Shown: positions 24,672 to 33,035 of the stretch, one piece after another
How positions within the stretch are numbered: position 1 is the first letter of the stretch
Layout of the letters: every line of letters begins with the position of its first letter
Assembly (NCBI GenBank): GCA_047602055.1
Contig: JASGIG010000001.1
Coordinates: 2,418,001 to 2,482,000, forward strand
Length of the DNA stretch: 64,000 nucleotides
DNA from: JAODBQ01 sp047602055
Lineage (GTDB): Bacteria > Actinomycetota > Acidimicrobiia > Acidimicrobiales > Ilumatobacteraceae
Direction of reading: 5' to 3'
The notes under the pieces: model-generated
Told to the model about the DNA's origin: nothing
Database searches by the model: none
The model's input: only the letters and a program-made list of their open reading frames with translations
Translations under genes and position numbers: made by a program

Positions 24672-25730
24672 ATGCACATCAACCGTCGAGAGCTGTTCAC
24701 CGTCGCCGGCGCCACCCTGCTTCTCGCCGCCTGTGGCAGCGACTCGTCCGGCGGATCCACCACGACCACGAGCACCACGGCCGCCCCGACCACCGTCGCC
24801 GATACCAGCACGTCCGTGGCGGCGACCGCCGGGCCCGGGACGACGGCCGGCGACGTGCTCAGCTTCACAGACGACCGCGGCGAGACCGTCACGTTCGCCG
24901 AGCGTCCGACCCGGGTGGTGGCGTGGCAGGCGATGGTCCCGGCACTCGTCGAGCTCGGCATCGAGCCGGTCGGCGTCATCGCCTTCAACGACCTTGCCAC
25001 CAACCCGGGGTTCATCGACGCCGGGGTCGACACCGCGTCGCTGGTCGCCGTCTCCGAGGACTACGGCGAGGTCGACATCGAGGCGCTGCTCGGGCTGCGA
25101 CCGGACGTGATCCTGACCTACACGTTCGGCAACGAGCTGCTGCAGGGGTTCACCGACGCGGCCACCCAGCAGCTCGCCGCCGACGTCGCGCCGTTCGTCG
25201 CCCTCGACGCGAACGCCGACGTCGAGAGCGGGATCGGCCGGATGGTGGAGTTCGCCGCGCTGATGGGCGCCGATCTGGACGCGCCCGGCATCGCCGAGGA
25301 CACGGCAGCGTTCGACGCCGCCAAGGCCGAGCTCCAGGCGCTCGTCCAGGACCGGCCGGGGCTGCGCGTCGCGTTCGGCGGACCGGCGCCGACCGGACTG
25401 TTCGTGGCGCCGATCGACAGCTACCCGGAGCTGCAGTTCTACCGCTCGCTCGGTCTCGACGTCGTCGACGGTCCGGAGGACGCGGTGGTCAGCTGGGAGC
25501 TGGCGCCCGGCGTCGACGCCGACGTGTTCATGATCGACGATCGCACCACCGAGGCCGAGCTCGCTCAGGCTCAGGACGTCGCGGTGTGGGCGAAGATCCC
25601 GGCCGTCGCCGCCGGCCAGGCGATCATCGGCTGGCGGTTCCTGCTGTCCTACTCACGTGCCGACTACGCCCGCACCATGCAGCGGCTGCTTGCCACGCTG
25701 CGCACGGCGAAGGACGACGTCGTCGCCTGA
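24672..25730 (+). CDS. iron-siderophore ABC transporter substrate-binding lipoprotein
   Basis: 352 aa. A lipoprotein signal with lipobox LLAAC (Cys at about 17) and an RR pair near the N-terminus is followed by a Ser/Thr/Ala-rich linker, then a periplasmic-binding-protein type III fold: RPTRVVAWQAMVPALVELG, EVDIEALLGLRPDVIL and a long central helix. This is the FecB/FepB-like class for ferric siderophores. No permease or ATPase genes are adjacent, so its ABC partners are elsewhere. The upstream iron box (24635-24648) supports an iron role. Confidence 0.87.
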   Translation: MHINRRELFTVAGATLLLAACGSDSSGGSTTTTSTTAAPTTVADTSTSVAATAGPGTTAGDVLSFTDDRGETVTFAERPTRVVAWQAMVPALVELGIEPVGVIAFNDLATNPGFIDAGVDTASLVAVSEDYGEVDIEALLGLRPDVILTYTFGNELLQGFTDAATQQLAADVAPFVALDANADVESGIGRMVEFAALMGADLDAPGIAEDTAAFDAAKAELQALVQDRPGLRVAFGGPAPTGLFVAPIDSYPELQFYRSLGLDVVDGPEDAVVSWELAPGVDADVFMIDDRTTEAELAQAQDVAVWAKIPAVAAGQAIIGWRFLLSYSRADYARTMQRLLATLRTAKDDVVA

Positions 25731-25821
25731 CGCGCCGCGTCAGCCCTCGGCCGTGCTCCTCCACGAGGACGTGGCGGACGTACTGCTCCATGCTTCGTCG
25801 CCGATGGCGAGCGTCAGCAGG

Positions 25822-26430
25822 TCAGGCGCGGTTCTTGGCACGCAGCTGCTGCTCGCGCCGGGCGCGGGCCTCGGCCTGCTTGGCCTCCTTGGCCGCACGG
25901 CGCCTGGCCTTCAGCTCGGCGTCGGCGTGCGGTGTGGGGAGCAGCACGGTCTCGCGCGGCGGCTCCGGCGGCAGGGCCAGCTCCTCGTCGGACTTCAGCA
26001 GGCGGGTGAGCATCACCGACGCGGCCGCCTCACCGGCGACCGATCCAGCGATCATCATCCGCACCGTCGACACGCCCCACTTCTCGACGAGCGCCGGCGT
26101 GACCGCCTTGAGCTGCTCCTCGCTCGGGTGATCGGCGTGCTCGCCGAGCGCCTCGATGCACTCGGCCAGGCACGGGTCGCACAGGATCGTCGTGATCTGC
26201 TCCAGACCGCCGTTCATCCGGCCGCGGGCGGCGGTGGCCCGCAGCGCCAGGTTGCGCGAGGCGGGATCCTCGAAGCCGTCGTCGGTGCGGGCGCCGGCGA
26301 GCTTGTCGAGCGCCTTGCGATGGTCGTCGGGCAGCTTGTCGACGAGCGCCGTCAGCTCCTCGTCGGTCATCGCCACGAGGGCGCGATCGAGCAGGGCCAG
26401 GGCCTGCAGACGGGTCTTCAGCGCGGTCAC
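25822..26430 (-). CDS. conserved-looking hypothetical protein with CxxC
   Basis: 202 aa, unrecognised. Mostly helical and charged, with an N-terminal DEELTALVDKLPDDHRKALD stretch, a Cys-rich spot (LCDPCLAEC, residues 84-92), and a basic Lys/Arg/Ala-rich C-terminal tail (ELKARRRAAKEAKQAEARAR) likely to form a helix or bind nucleic acid. The GTG start lies in the stem of repeat B4. The 91 nt downstream (25731-25821) hold no convincing gene. Confidence 0.55.
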   Translation of the reverse strand: MTALKTRLQALALLDRALVAMTDEELTALVDKLPDDHRKALDKLAGARTDDGFEDPASRNLALRATAARGRMNGGLEQITTILCDPCLAECIEALGEHADHPSEEQLKAVTPALVEKWGVSTVRMMIAGSVAGEAAASVMLTRLLKSDEELALPPEPPRETVLLPTPHADAELKARRRAAKEAKQAEARARREQQLRAKNRA

Positions 26431-26506
26431 GAGGTCTCCCCGTGACCGGTCGACCGAGCGACCGCCAGGGAGCCGGGCGACGATGGGGTGCGGGGGCGCA
26501 GCCCCC
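26424..26506 (-). repeat. junction repeat family B, copy B4
   Basis: On the minus strand: hairpin GGGGGC-TGC-GCCCCC (26506-26492), core CACCCCATCGTCGCCCGG then CTCCCTGGCGGTCGCTC, then an 8-bp inverted repeat (26448-26441 / 26431-26424) with a 9-nt loop holding GGGGAGA. The GTG start of the downstream gene (26430-26428) is in the 3' arm. Confidence 0.72.
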
Positions 26507-26584
26507 GGGTCAGCACAGTCACGGCCCGCCAGGCTACCGACGGCTCTTCAGGAGCGAGCGTTGCGAGCGGGAGGCCGCCGGCCC

Positions 26585-26603
26585 GGTCGGCCGAAGGCCG
26601 ACC
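26585..26603 (-). terminator. hairpin after sulfatase gene
   Basis: Perfect 8-bp stem GGTCGGCC-GAA-GGCCGACC, 8 nt after the sulfatase stop on the minus strand. No U-tract. Likely transcription terminator or 3'-end stabiliser. Confidence 0.55.
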
Positions 26604-26610
26604 ATCGAGA

Positions 26611-28146
26611 TCAGACCGGCGCCTCGACGCGGGGGAGGGGCGACAGCATCGGTGGCTGGTGACCCCACAGGTCGGCGACGAGGTCGCTGCGCAGCGCGGC
26701 CAAGGACGGGTCGTCCCAGCGGTTGACCTGCTGCAGCGGGTCGTCGGCCAGCGAGTACAGCTCGCCCTCGGTGCCGTCGTGCTCGGAGCCGGGCAGGTAG
26801 GTGGTGCACACCCAGCCGTCGCGGCAGATCGTGCGCAGGTGCACGCCGACGCCGAACAGCTCGCTGTCCCACTCGGTGAGGACCCGCTCGAAGCCGCGCT
26901 CGTCGGCGTCGCCGTCGGACACCGGCAGCGCCTGGCCCTCCATCCACGCACGCGGCTCGATGCCGGCGATCGCGCAGAACGTCGGGGCGAGGTCGACGTG
27001 GCCGACGGGGCGGGACACCACGGCCGCAGGCATGCCGGCCGACGGCGCCGGCCGCCAGATCAGGGGCAGGCGCATCAGCGCGTCGACGTGGTACGGCCCC
27101 TTGAACAGCAGGCCGAAGTCGCCCTGCAGCTCGCCGTGGTCGGTGGTGAGGATCACGTCGACGTCGTCACCCCAACCGTGCGCCGAGATCGCCCGCAGCA
27201 CCCGGCCGAGTGCCTCGTCGATCAGCTCGACCTCGACGGCGTTGCGGGCGTTGACCTCGCGGACCTGGTCGGCGGTCATCGTCGCCGGCACCCAGCGCAG
27301 CGGCGCCTCGTAGTTCGACACGAGGCGGCCGTCGTACCACGCCCGCCAGTGGCGCGGCTTGGCGTCGAGCACCGCCTCGCGCGCCGCGGCGTCGGTGACG
27401 TAGCCGGCCGGCAGCGGCACGTCGCGCCAGTCGACGCGGCCGAGCTCGGACTGCGGCGGGTCCCACGGGTGATGCGGGTCGGGGAAGCTCATCCAGCAGA
27501 ACCAGTCGTCGCCGGCGTCGAGGCCGTCGAGCCAGGCGATCGTCCGATCGGCCACCCAGTCGGTGTGATACCACTCGCGCGGGATCGGGTTGTCGTGGAC
27601 CTGCGGCGCGCCGGTGTCGCCGCCGCCCGTCGCGTTGACCTCCAACTCGCCGTCGAGTACGGGGTAGAAGCCGCTCACCGCCTCCGGATGGGTGCGCGTC
27701 AGCCATTGCGAGTAGTGCAGCGGGCCGGCCGCGCCGTGGGTGGCGAACTCGACGTGGTCGAAGCCGCGGTGCGGGCCGAACGTCCCCGTGCGACCGAGGT
27801 TGTTCTGCTCGAAGCGGCCGAACGGGTCGAGGAACGGTTCGAAGTGCGGCTTGCCGACGAGCGCGGTGCGGTACCCGGCGGTCTGCAGCTCGGCGGCGAC
27901 CGACGGCGCCGTCGCCGGCAGGGCGACGCCGTTCATCCACACGCCGTGCGTGCTCGGGTGCTGGCCGGTGAGCATCGTCGAGCGCGACGGCATGCACACC
28001 ACCGACTGCGGGTGGGCCCGCTCGTAGCGGATCCCGGCGGCGGCCAGCCCGTCGGCGACCGGCGTGCGCGACAGCGTCCCACCGTTGCAGCCGAGGGTGT
28101 CGTAGCGCTGCTGATCGGTCGTGACGAACAGGATCTTGCGGCCCAT
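26611..28146 (-). CDS. type I sulfatase (arylsulfatase/choline-sulfatase-like)
   Basis: 511 aa. The formylglycine signature CMPSRSTMLTG is near residue 50, of the Cys type that needs a formylglycine-generating enzyme. Metal ligands include the N-terminal FVTTDQQR region and the later TTDHGE. SFPDPHHPWDPP is typical of the family. It hydrolyses a sulfate ester or possibly a phosphonate; substrate unknown. No signal peptide is seen, so cytosolic. The ATG overlaps the SRPBCC gene stop (TGATG); last gene of the ABC-exporter operon. Confidence 0.9.
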   Translation of the reverse strand: MGRKILFVTTDQQRYDTLGCNGGTLSRTPVADGLAAAGIRYERAHPQSVVCMPSRSTMLTGQHPSTHGVWMNGVALPATAPSVAAELQTAGYRTALVGKPHFEPFLDPFGRFEQNNLGRTGTFGPHRGFDHVEFATHGAAGPLHYSQWLTRTHPEAVSGFYPVLDGELEVNATGGGDTGAPQVHDNPIPREWYHTDWVADRTIAWLDGLDAGDDWFCWMSFPDPHHPWDPPQSELGRVDWRDVPLPAGYVTDAAAREAVLDAKPRHWRAWYDGRLVSNYEAPLRWVPATMTADQVREVNARNAVEVELIDEALGRVLRAISAHGWGDDVDVILTTDHGELQGDFGLLFKGPYHVDALMRLPLIWRPAPSAGMPAAVVSRPVGHVDLAPTFCAIAGIEPRAWMEGQALPVSDGDADERGFERVLTEWDSELFGVGVHLRTICRDGWVCTTYLPGSEHDGTEGELYSLADDPLQQVNRWDDPSLAALRSDLVADLWGHQPPMLSPLPRVEAPV

Positions 28147-28535
28147 CAACTCTCCATGATCTGTTGGAGGCAGTCGAGCGCCTCGGCCGTGGCCCCGCCG
28201 ACGACGAGGGCCAGCGGCCGCGGGTCGGCGTCGGTCGTGTAGACGACGAGGCACTCCTCGTCGTCGAGGGCGACGACGTCGATCGAACCGCGGTGGTACC
28301 GGAACAGCGGCGCCACCACCCGGTACTGGAAGCGCCGCAGCGTGTCGTCGCGCACCAGGATCTCCTCGGGCATCGGCATCCCCGAACCGGTGACGATCAC
28401 CCGTGACGTGCCGTCGACGGTGCACGACGCGATCGCCGGGAACCACTCGTGCAGCCGCGCCGGGTCGCCGGCCAACGCCCAGACGTCGCCGGCCGAGCGG
28501 CGGATCCGCCGCTCGTACCGCACCGACCCCAGCAT
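28146..28535 (-). CDS. SRPBCC-family (START/polyketide cyclase-like) protein
   Basis: 129 aa. The pattern GSVRYERRIRRSAGDVWALA with DPARLHEWFP is the usual N-terminus of SRPBCC small ligand-binding proteins, followed by alternating beta strands and a C-terminal helix (ATAEALDCLQQIMES). It overlaps both neighbours by TGATG junctions, so it is translated with the exporter and the sulfatase. The ligand is unknown. Confidence 0.8.
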   Translation of the reverse strand: MLGSVRYERRIRRSAGDVWALAGDPARLHEWFPAIASCTVDGTSRVIVTGSGMPMPEEILVRDDTLRRFQYRVVAPLFRYHRGSIDVVALDDEECLVVYTTDADPRPLALVVGGATAEALDCLQQIMES

Positions 28536-30408
28536 CAGTTGATGTCGGCGGCGGCGCCGGCGAACTGCGCGTTGTACAGGTTGGCGTAGGCGCCACCGGC
28601 GGCGAGCAGCGACTCGTGGTCGCCCTGCTCGACGATCCGGCCGTCGTTCATCACCAGGATGATGTCGGCGTCACGGATCGTCGACAGGCGGTGGGCGATG
28701 ACGAAGCTCGTCCGGTTCGTGCGCAGCGCCGCCATCGCGTGCTGGATGAGCACCTCGGTGCGGGTGTCGACCGAGCTGGTGGCCTCGTCGAGGATCAGGA
28801 TCGCCGGGTCGGCGAGGAAGGCGCGGGCGATGGTCAGCAGCTGCTTCTCGCCGGCGCTGACGTTGCTGCCCTCGTCGTCGATCAGCGAGTCGTAGCCGTC
28901 GGGCAGCGAGTGCACGAAGCGGTCGACGTACGTCGCCTTCGCCGCCTCGAGGATCTGCTCGTCGGTGGCGTCGAGGTTGCCGTAGCGGATGTTGTCGCGG
29001 ATCGTCCCGCCGAACAGCCACGTGTCCTGCAGGACCATGCCGATGTTCGAGCGCAGCTCGGCGCGTGGCATCGCCGCGATGTCCGTGCCGTCGAGCGTGA
29101 TCCGCCCGCCGTCGAGCTCGTAGAAGCGCATGATCAGGTTGACCAGCGTCGTCTTGCCGGCGCCCGTCGGACCGACGATCGCCACCGTCTGGCCCGGCTC
29201 GGCGACGAGCGAGAGGCCCGTGATCAGCGGCTTGTTCGGGTCGTAGGAGAAGTCGACGTGGTCGAACACGACGCGGCCGCGCACCGTCTCGTTGCTCGGC
29301 CGCCACGGCTGGTCGGGTGACTGCTCCGGCGCGTCGAGCAGCTCGAACACCCGTTCGGCGGAGGCGACACCCGATTGCAGCACGTTCATCATCGAGGCCA
29401 GCTGGGTGAGCGGCTGGGTGAACTGGCGGGAGTACTGGATGAACGCCTGTACGTCGCCGAGCGACAGCGAGCCGTTGGCGACGCGCACCCCGCCGACGAC
29501 GGCGATGGCGACGTAGTTGAGGTTGCCGAGGAACATCATCGCCGGTGTGACGCAGCCGGCGATGAACTGGGCCAAGAACCCGGCGTCGTACAGCTCGTCG
29601 TTCTTCTCCCGGAAGCGGGCCTCGACCTCGCGCTGGCGGCCGAACACCTTGACCAGCGAGTGCCCGGTGAACGCCTCCTCGATCTGCGCGTTCAGCGCGC
29701 CGGTGTGGCGCCACTGGGCGACGAAGCGGCCCTGCGAGCGCTTGGTGATCATCTTGATCGTCAGGATCGACAGCGGCACGGTGACGACGGCGACGCAGGC
29801 CAGCAGCGGCGAGATGACGAACATCATCACGACGACGCCGACGAGGGTGAGGATCGACGTCAGCATCTGGCTGAGCGTCTGCTGCAGGCTCTGGGCGATG
29901 TTGTCGATGTCGTTGGTCACCCGGCTGAGCAGGTCGCCGCGGGCCTGGCGGTCGATGTAGCTGAGCGGCAGGCGGTTGAGCTTGTCCTCGACCTCGCCGC
30001 GCAGCCGGCACATCGTCCGCTGGACGACGCCGGCCAGCAGGAACGACTGCAGCCAGGCGAACGCCGACGCGGCGACGTACAGGCAGACCACGACGACGAT
30101 GACGTGGCCGAGCTCGGTGAACGGCACGCCCTCGCGGTGGATCACCGCGTCGAAGATCAGGTCGGTGGCATGGCCGAGCAGCTTCGGGCCGAGCACGGTG
30201 AGCGTCACCGAGATCAGCGCGAGGAGGATGACGACGAACGCGCCGGCGCCCTCCTCGCTCATCATCCGCAGCAGGCGCTTGACGGACTTGCCGAAGTCCA
30301 TCGACTTCTCGGCGGGCATGCCGACGGCGAAGCGCCCCCGAACGCGCGGTTCTCGCTCGTCGGTGGCCGGTAGTCCTCGGCGTCGGTGCTCGTCTGCTCG
30401 TCGCTCAT
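28535..30408 (-). CDS. ABC transporter, fused membrane and ATPase domains, subunit 1 (one frameshift)
   Basis: Corrected length 624 aa. An N-terminal six-helix exporter domain is followed by a nucleotide-binding domain with Walker A GPTGAGKT, signature VSAGEKQ and Walker B ILILDEATS. Start ATG 30408 has an excellent Shine-Dalgarno sequence (AGGAGGT). The first 22 codons (MSDEQTSTDAEDYRPP...) are in a different frame from GRFAVGMPAEKSMDFG; a missing C (G on the coding strand) in the C-run 30335-30339 explains it. It pairs with the next ABC gene as a heterodimeric multidrug-type exporter. Confidence 0.9.
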
Positions 30409-30517
30409 GCCGCACCTCCTCGGGGGCTGCGCCCCCACGGCGCCGTTGGCGCCTCCCCATCAACGCCCGGCTCCCTGGCGGTCGCTCGGTCGTGGGGGCA
30501 TGGCTCACTTCGTTCGC
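30409..30517 (-). repeat. junction repeat family B, copy B5 (inverted), with flanking 13-bp direct repeat
   Basis: Lies between the two ABC genes. The plus strand reads GGGGGC-TGC-GCCCCC (30422-30436), an extra GGCGCC-GTT-GGCGCC, then CCCATCAACGCCCGGCTCCC and TGGCGGTCGCTCGGTCG. Relative to the genes it is inverted compared with the other copies. The 13-bp sequence TCGCTCATGCCGC occurs at 30401-30413 (start of ABC1) and 30514-30526 (end of ABC2), like a target-site duplication of an ancestral ATGA overlap. Confidence 0.75.
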
Positions 30518-32254
30518 TCATGCCGCGGCCTCCTCGGCGCTCATCTGGGAGGCGACGATCTCGCCGTACGTCGGGCACGTCGCCAGCAGCTCGCGGTGGG
30601 TGCCGAGGCCGACGGCGACGCCGTCCTCGAGCACGAGGATCTGGTCGGCGTTCATGATCGTCGAGATGCGCTGGGCGACGATCAGCACGGTGGCGTCGCG
30701 CACCGTCGGCGCCAGCGCGGCGCGCAGCCGGGCGTCGGTCGCCAGGTCGAGCGCCGAGAACGAGTCGTCGAACAGGTAGATCTCCGGCCTGCGCACCAGC
30801 GCCCTGGCGATCGCCAACCGCTGGCGCTGCCCGCCCGAGACGTTCGTGCCGCCCTGGACGATCGGGGCGTCGAGCTTGCCGGGCATCTTCGACACGAAGT
30901 CACGGGCCTGGGCGATCTCCAGCGCGAGCCACAGCTCCTCGTCGGTTGCGTCCGGCTTCGAGTGGCGCAGGTTGCTGGCGATCGTGCCGGAGAACAGGTA
31001 CGGCCTCTGCGGGACGAGGCCGATGCGCGACCACAGCGTGTTCGGCTCCAGCTCTCGCACGTCGACGCCGTCGACGAGCAGCTGGCCCTCGGTGACGTCG
31101 AACAGCCGCGGGATCAGGTTGAGCAGCGTCGTCTTGCCGGCGCCGGTGCTGCCGACGATCGCCGTCGTCTGCCCGGGCCGGGCGCTCAGCGTGATGCCGC
31201 TCAGCACCGGCTGGTCGGCGCCCGGGTAGTGGAAGCCGACGTCGCGCAGGTCGAGCTCGCCACGGCCGTGCACCTCGGTCACCGGCTTCGCCGCGGTGAC
31301 CACCGACGACGGTGTGTCGAGCACCTCGACGATCCGGTCGGCGCACACGGACGCACGCGGCACCATCACCAGCATGAACGTCGCCATCATCACCGACATC
31401 AGGATCTGGGCGAGGTAGGTGAGGAAGGCGACGAGCGCGCCGAGCTGCATCTCGCCGCTGTCGATGCGGTGGGAGCCGATCCACACCACCGCCGCCGACG
31501 ACACGTTGAGGACGAGCATCACCGTCGGGAACATGAACGCCATCAGCCGCCCGGTCTGCAGCGAGACGGCGGTGAGGTCGTCGTTGGCCACGCCGAAGCG
31601 CTTGGTCTCGGCCGGCTCACGCACGAACGCCCGGACGACGCGGATGCCGGTGATCTGCTCGCGCAGCACCTGGTTCACCGCGTCGATGCGCTCCTGCATC
31701 TTGCGGAAGCCCGGCACCATCCGGGAGATGACGATGCCGACGGCGACCATCAGCACGGGGATGCTGACGGTCAGCACGAGCGACAGCCCGGCGTCCTCTC
31801 GGATCGCCATGATGATCCCGCCGACCGCGGTGATCGGTGCGGCGACGAGCAGCGTGCAGGTCATCAGCACGAGCATCTGCACCTGCTGGACGTCGTTGGT
31901 GATCCGGGTGATCAGCGACGGTGCGCCGAACGTGTTCATCTCCTTGGCGGAGAAGTCGCCGATGTGGTGGAACAGCCCGTCGCGGCAGTCCCGGCCGAAG
32001 CCCATCGCCGCCCGTGAGCCGAAGTACACGGCGGTCACCGCGCAGACGATCTGCAGCAGCGTCACGCCGATCATCACCGCGCTCTGCTGCCAGATGTAGC
32101 CCGTGTCGCCCTTGAGGACACCGTTGTCGATGATCTCCGCGTTGAGCCGTGGCAGGAACAGCGCCGCGATCGTCTGGATCGCCTGGAAGACGACGACGAG
32201 GATCAGCTCGCGTCGATAGCGCCCGAGGTAGAGGCGCAGCAGTCGGATGAGCAT
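30518..32254 (-). CDS. ABC transporter, fused membrane and ATPase domains, subunit 2
   Basis: 578 aa. Exporter transmembrane domain (residues 1-320), then an ATPase domain with Walker A GSTGAGKT, signature NVSGGQRQ, and IYLFDDSFSALD. The last is an unusual Walker B end, with Asp-Asp-Ser where Asp-Glu is expected, so this site lacks the catalytic Glu. Subunit 1 has DEATS at its Walker B. This asymmetry is typical of heterodimeric exporters such as BmrCD. It follows the tetR-like gene by 25 nt and is probably in its operon. Confidence 0.92.
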   Translation of the reverse strand: MLIRLLRLYLGRYRRELILVVVFQAIQTIAALFLPRLNAEIIDNGVLKGDTGYIWQQSAVMIGVTLLQIVCAVTAVYFGSRAAMGFGRDCRDGLFHHIGDFSAKEMNTFGAPSLITRITNDVQQVQMLVLMTCTLLVAAPITAVGGIIMAIREDAGLSLVLTVSIPVLMVAVGIVISRMVPGFRKMQERIDAVNQVLREQITGIRVVRAFVREPAETKRFGVANDDLTAVSLQTGRLMAFMFPTVMLVLNVSSAAVVWIGSHRIDSGEMQLGALVAFLTYLAQILMSVMMATFMLVMVPRASVCADRIVEVLDTPSSVVTAAKPVTEVHGRGELDLRDVGFHYPGADQPVLSGITLSARPGQTTAIVGSTGAGKTTLLNLIPRLFDVTEGQLLVDGVDVRELEPNTLWSRIGLVPQRPYLFSGTIASNLRHSKPDATDEELWLALEIAQARDFVSKMPGKLDAPIVQGGTNVSGGQRQRLAIARALVRRPEIYLFDDSFSALDLATDARLRAALAPTVRDATVLIVAQRISTIMNADQILVLEDGVAVGLGTHRELLATCPTYGEIVASQMSAEEAAA

Positions 32255-32279
32255 TCGGTCGGTCTCCGGGTGTCGAGGT

Positions 32280-32864
32280 TCAGTTGCGGATGCCGTCGAG
32301 CAGGATCGACACCAGCTCGTCGGCGGTCGGTGACGTGTCGTGCGGCAGGGCCGGGTGGTTCGACGACAGCGACAGCCCCCACAGCAACTGGGCGGCGGCC
32401 ATGGGCGTGATGCGCAGGGATGCCCGCTCCGGCTCGAACAGCCGGGCGAGCGCGGCGAGCTCGGGCCGCTCGGTGCGCGCCGGCTTTGGCGGCCCGCTGC
32501 CGAGCGCGGTCATCAGCTGGAAGATCTCCGACAGCCGCCGCTGGAGGATCGCCGCGGCCGGGGCGAGGCGGTCGGGGAGCGGCAGGTCCGTGCCGATCGC
32601 GGTGATCTCAGCAGCGGCCGGGCCGGGATCGAGGATGGTGGCGACGGCGACGTCGACCAGCTCGTCCTTGTCGGCGAAGACCCGGAAGATCGTGCCCTCG
32701 GCGATGCCCGCGGCCTCGGCGATCTGTCGGGTGGTCAGCGCCCGACCGTGCTCCTTGAGCAGTGGGACGGTGGCGGCGACGATCGCGGCTCGGCGCTCGT
32801 CGGGTGCCATCGGCTCGGCGCGGCCACGCCTGGCGCGTGGAGCGGTCGAGGTCGGTGCGGCCAT
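32280..32864 (-). CDS. TetR-family transcriptional regulator
   Basis: 194 aa. An N-terminal helix-turn-helix (ALTTRQIAEAAGIAEGTIFR, then VFADKDELV) is followed by a ligand-binding domain. It is first gene before the ABC exporter pair, and a perfect palindrome lies 20 nt upstream of the ATG (32884-32901). This suggests autorepression and drug- or ligand-induced expression of the exporter operon. Confidence 0.9.
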   Translation of the reverse strand: MAAPTSTAPRARRGRAEPMAPDERRAAIVAATVPLLKEHGRALTTRQIAEAAGIAEGTIFRVFADKDELVDVAVATILDPGPAAAEITAIGTDLPLPDRLAPAAAILQRRLSEIFQLMTALGSGPPKPARTERPELAALARLFEPERASLRITPMAAAQLLWGLSLSSNHPALPHDTSPTADELVSILLDGIRN

Positions 32865-32883
32865 CCCGCGGACGGTAGCAGTC

Positions 32884-32901
32884 TGAGTGAGCCCTCACTC
32901 A
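32884..32901. promoter_or_regulatory. TetR-type operator palindrome
   Basis: TGAGTGAG-CC-CTCACTCA, a perfect 8-bp inverted repeat immediately upstream of the tetR-like gene. The TGAGTGA/TCACTCA pattern is common for autoregulated actinobacterial TetR proteins. Confidence 0.8.
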
Positions 32902-32939
32902 CTCGATTCTCGGCGCGGTGGTGTGACGCCTGTCGGGTC

Positions 32940-33035
32940 GGTGCCGATTCGAGACGCGGCGAGTGCCGAAGCGAAGCGGAGGCGGCGAGCACGGCAGGCG
33001 CAGGGAGCAGCTTTGCTGCGACCGGAGCACGAACA
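32940..33035 (-). repeat. junction repeat family A, copy A3
   Basis: Starts directly after the M23 peptidase stop on the minus strand (tgttcgtgctccggtcgcag) and carries the whole family core to GAATCGGCAC. It contains GCAGC-AAA-GCTGC and a CTTCGG loop region. Co-oriented with the gene it follows. Confidence 0.8.

Noticed and set aside
25731..25821. Short ORF (MEQYVRHVLVEEHGRG) on the minus strand
   Set aside because: Only about 16 convincing codons with no start signal or family; possibly a remnant, not annotated as a gene.
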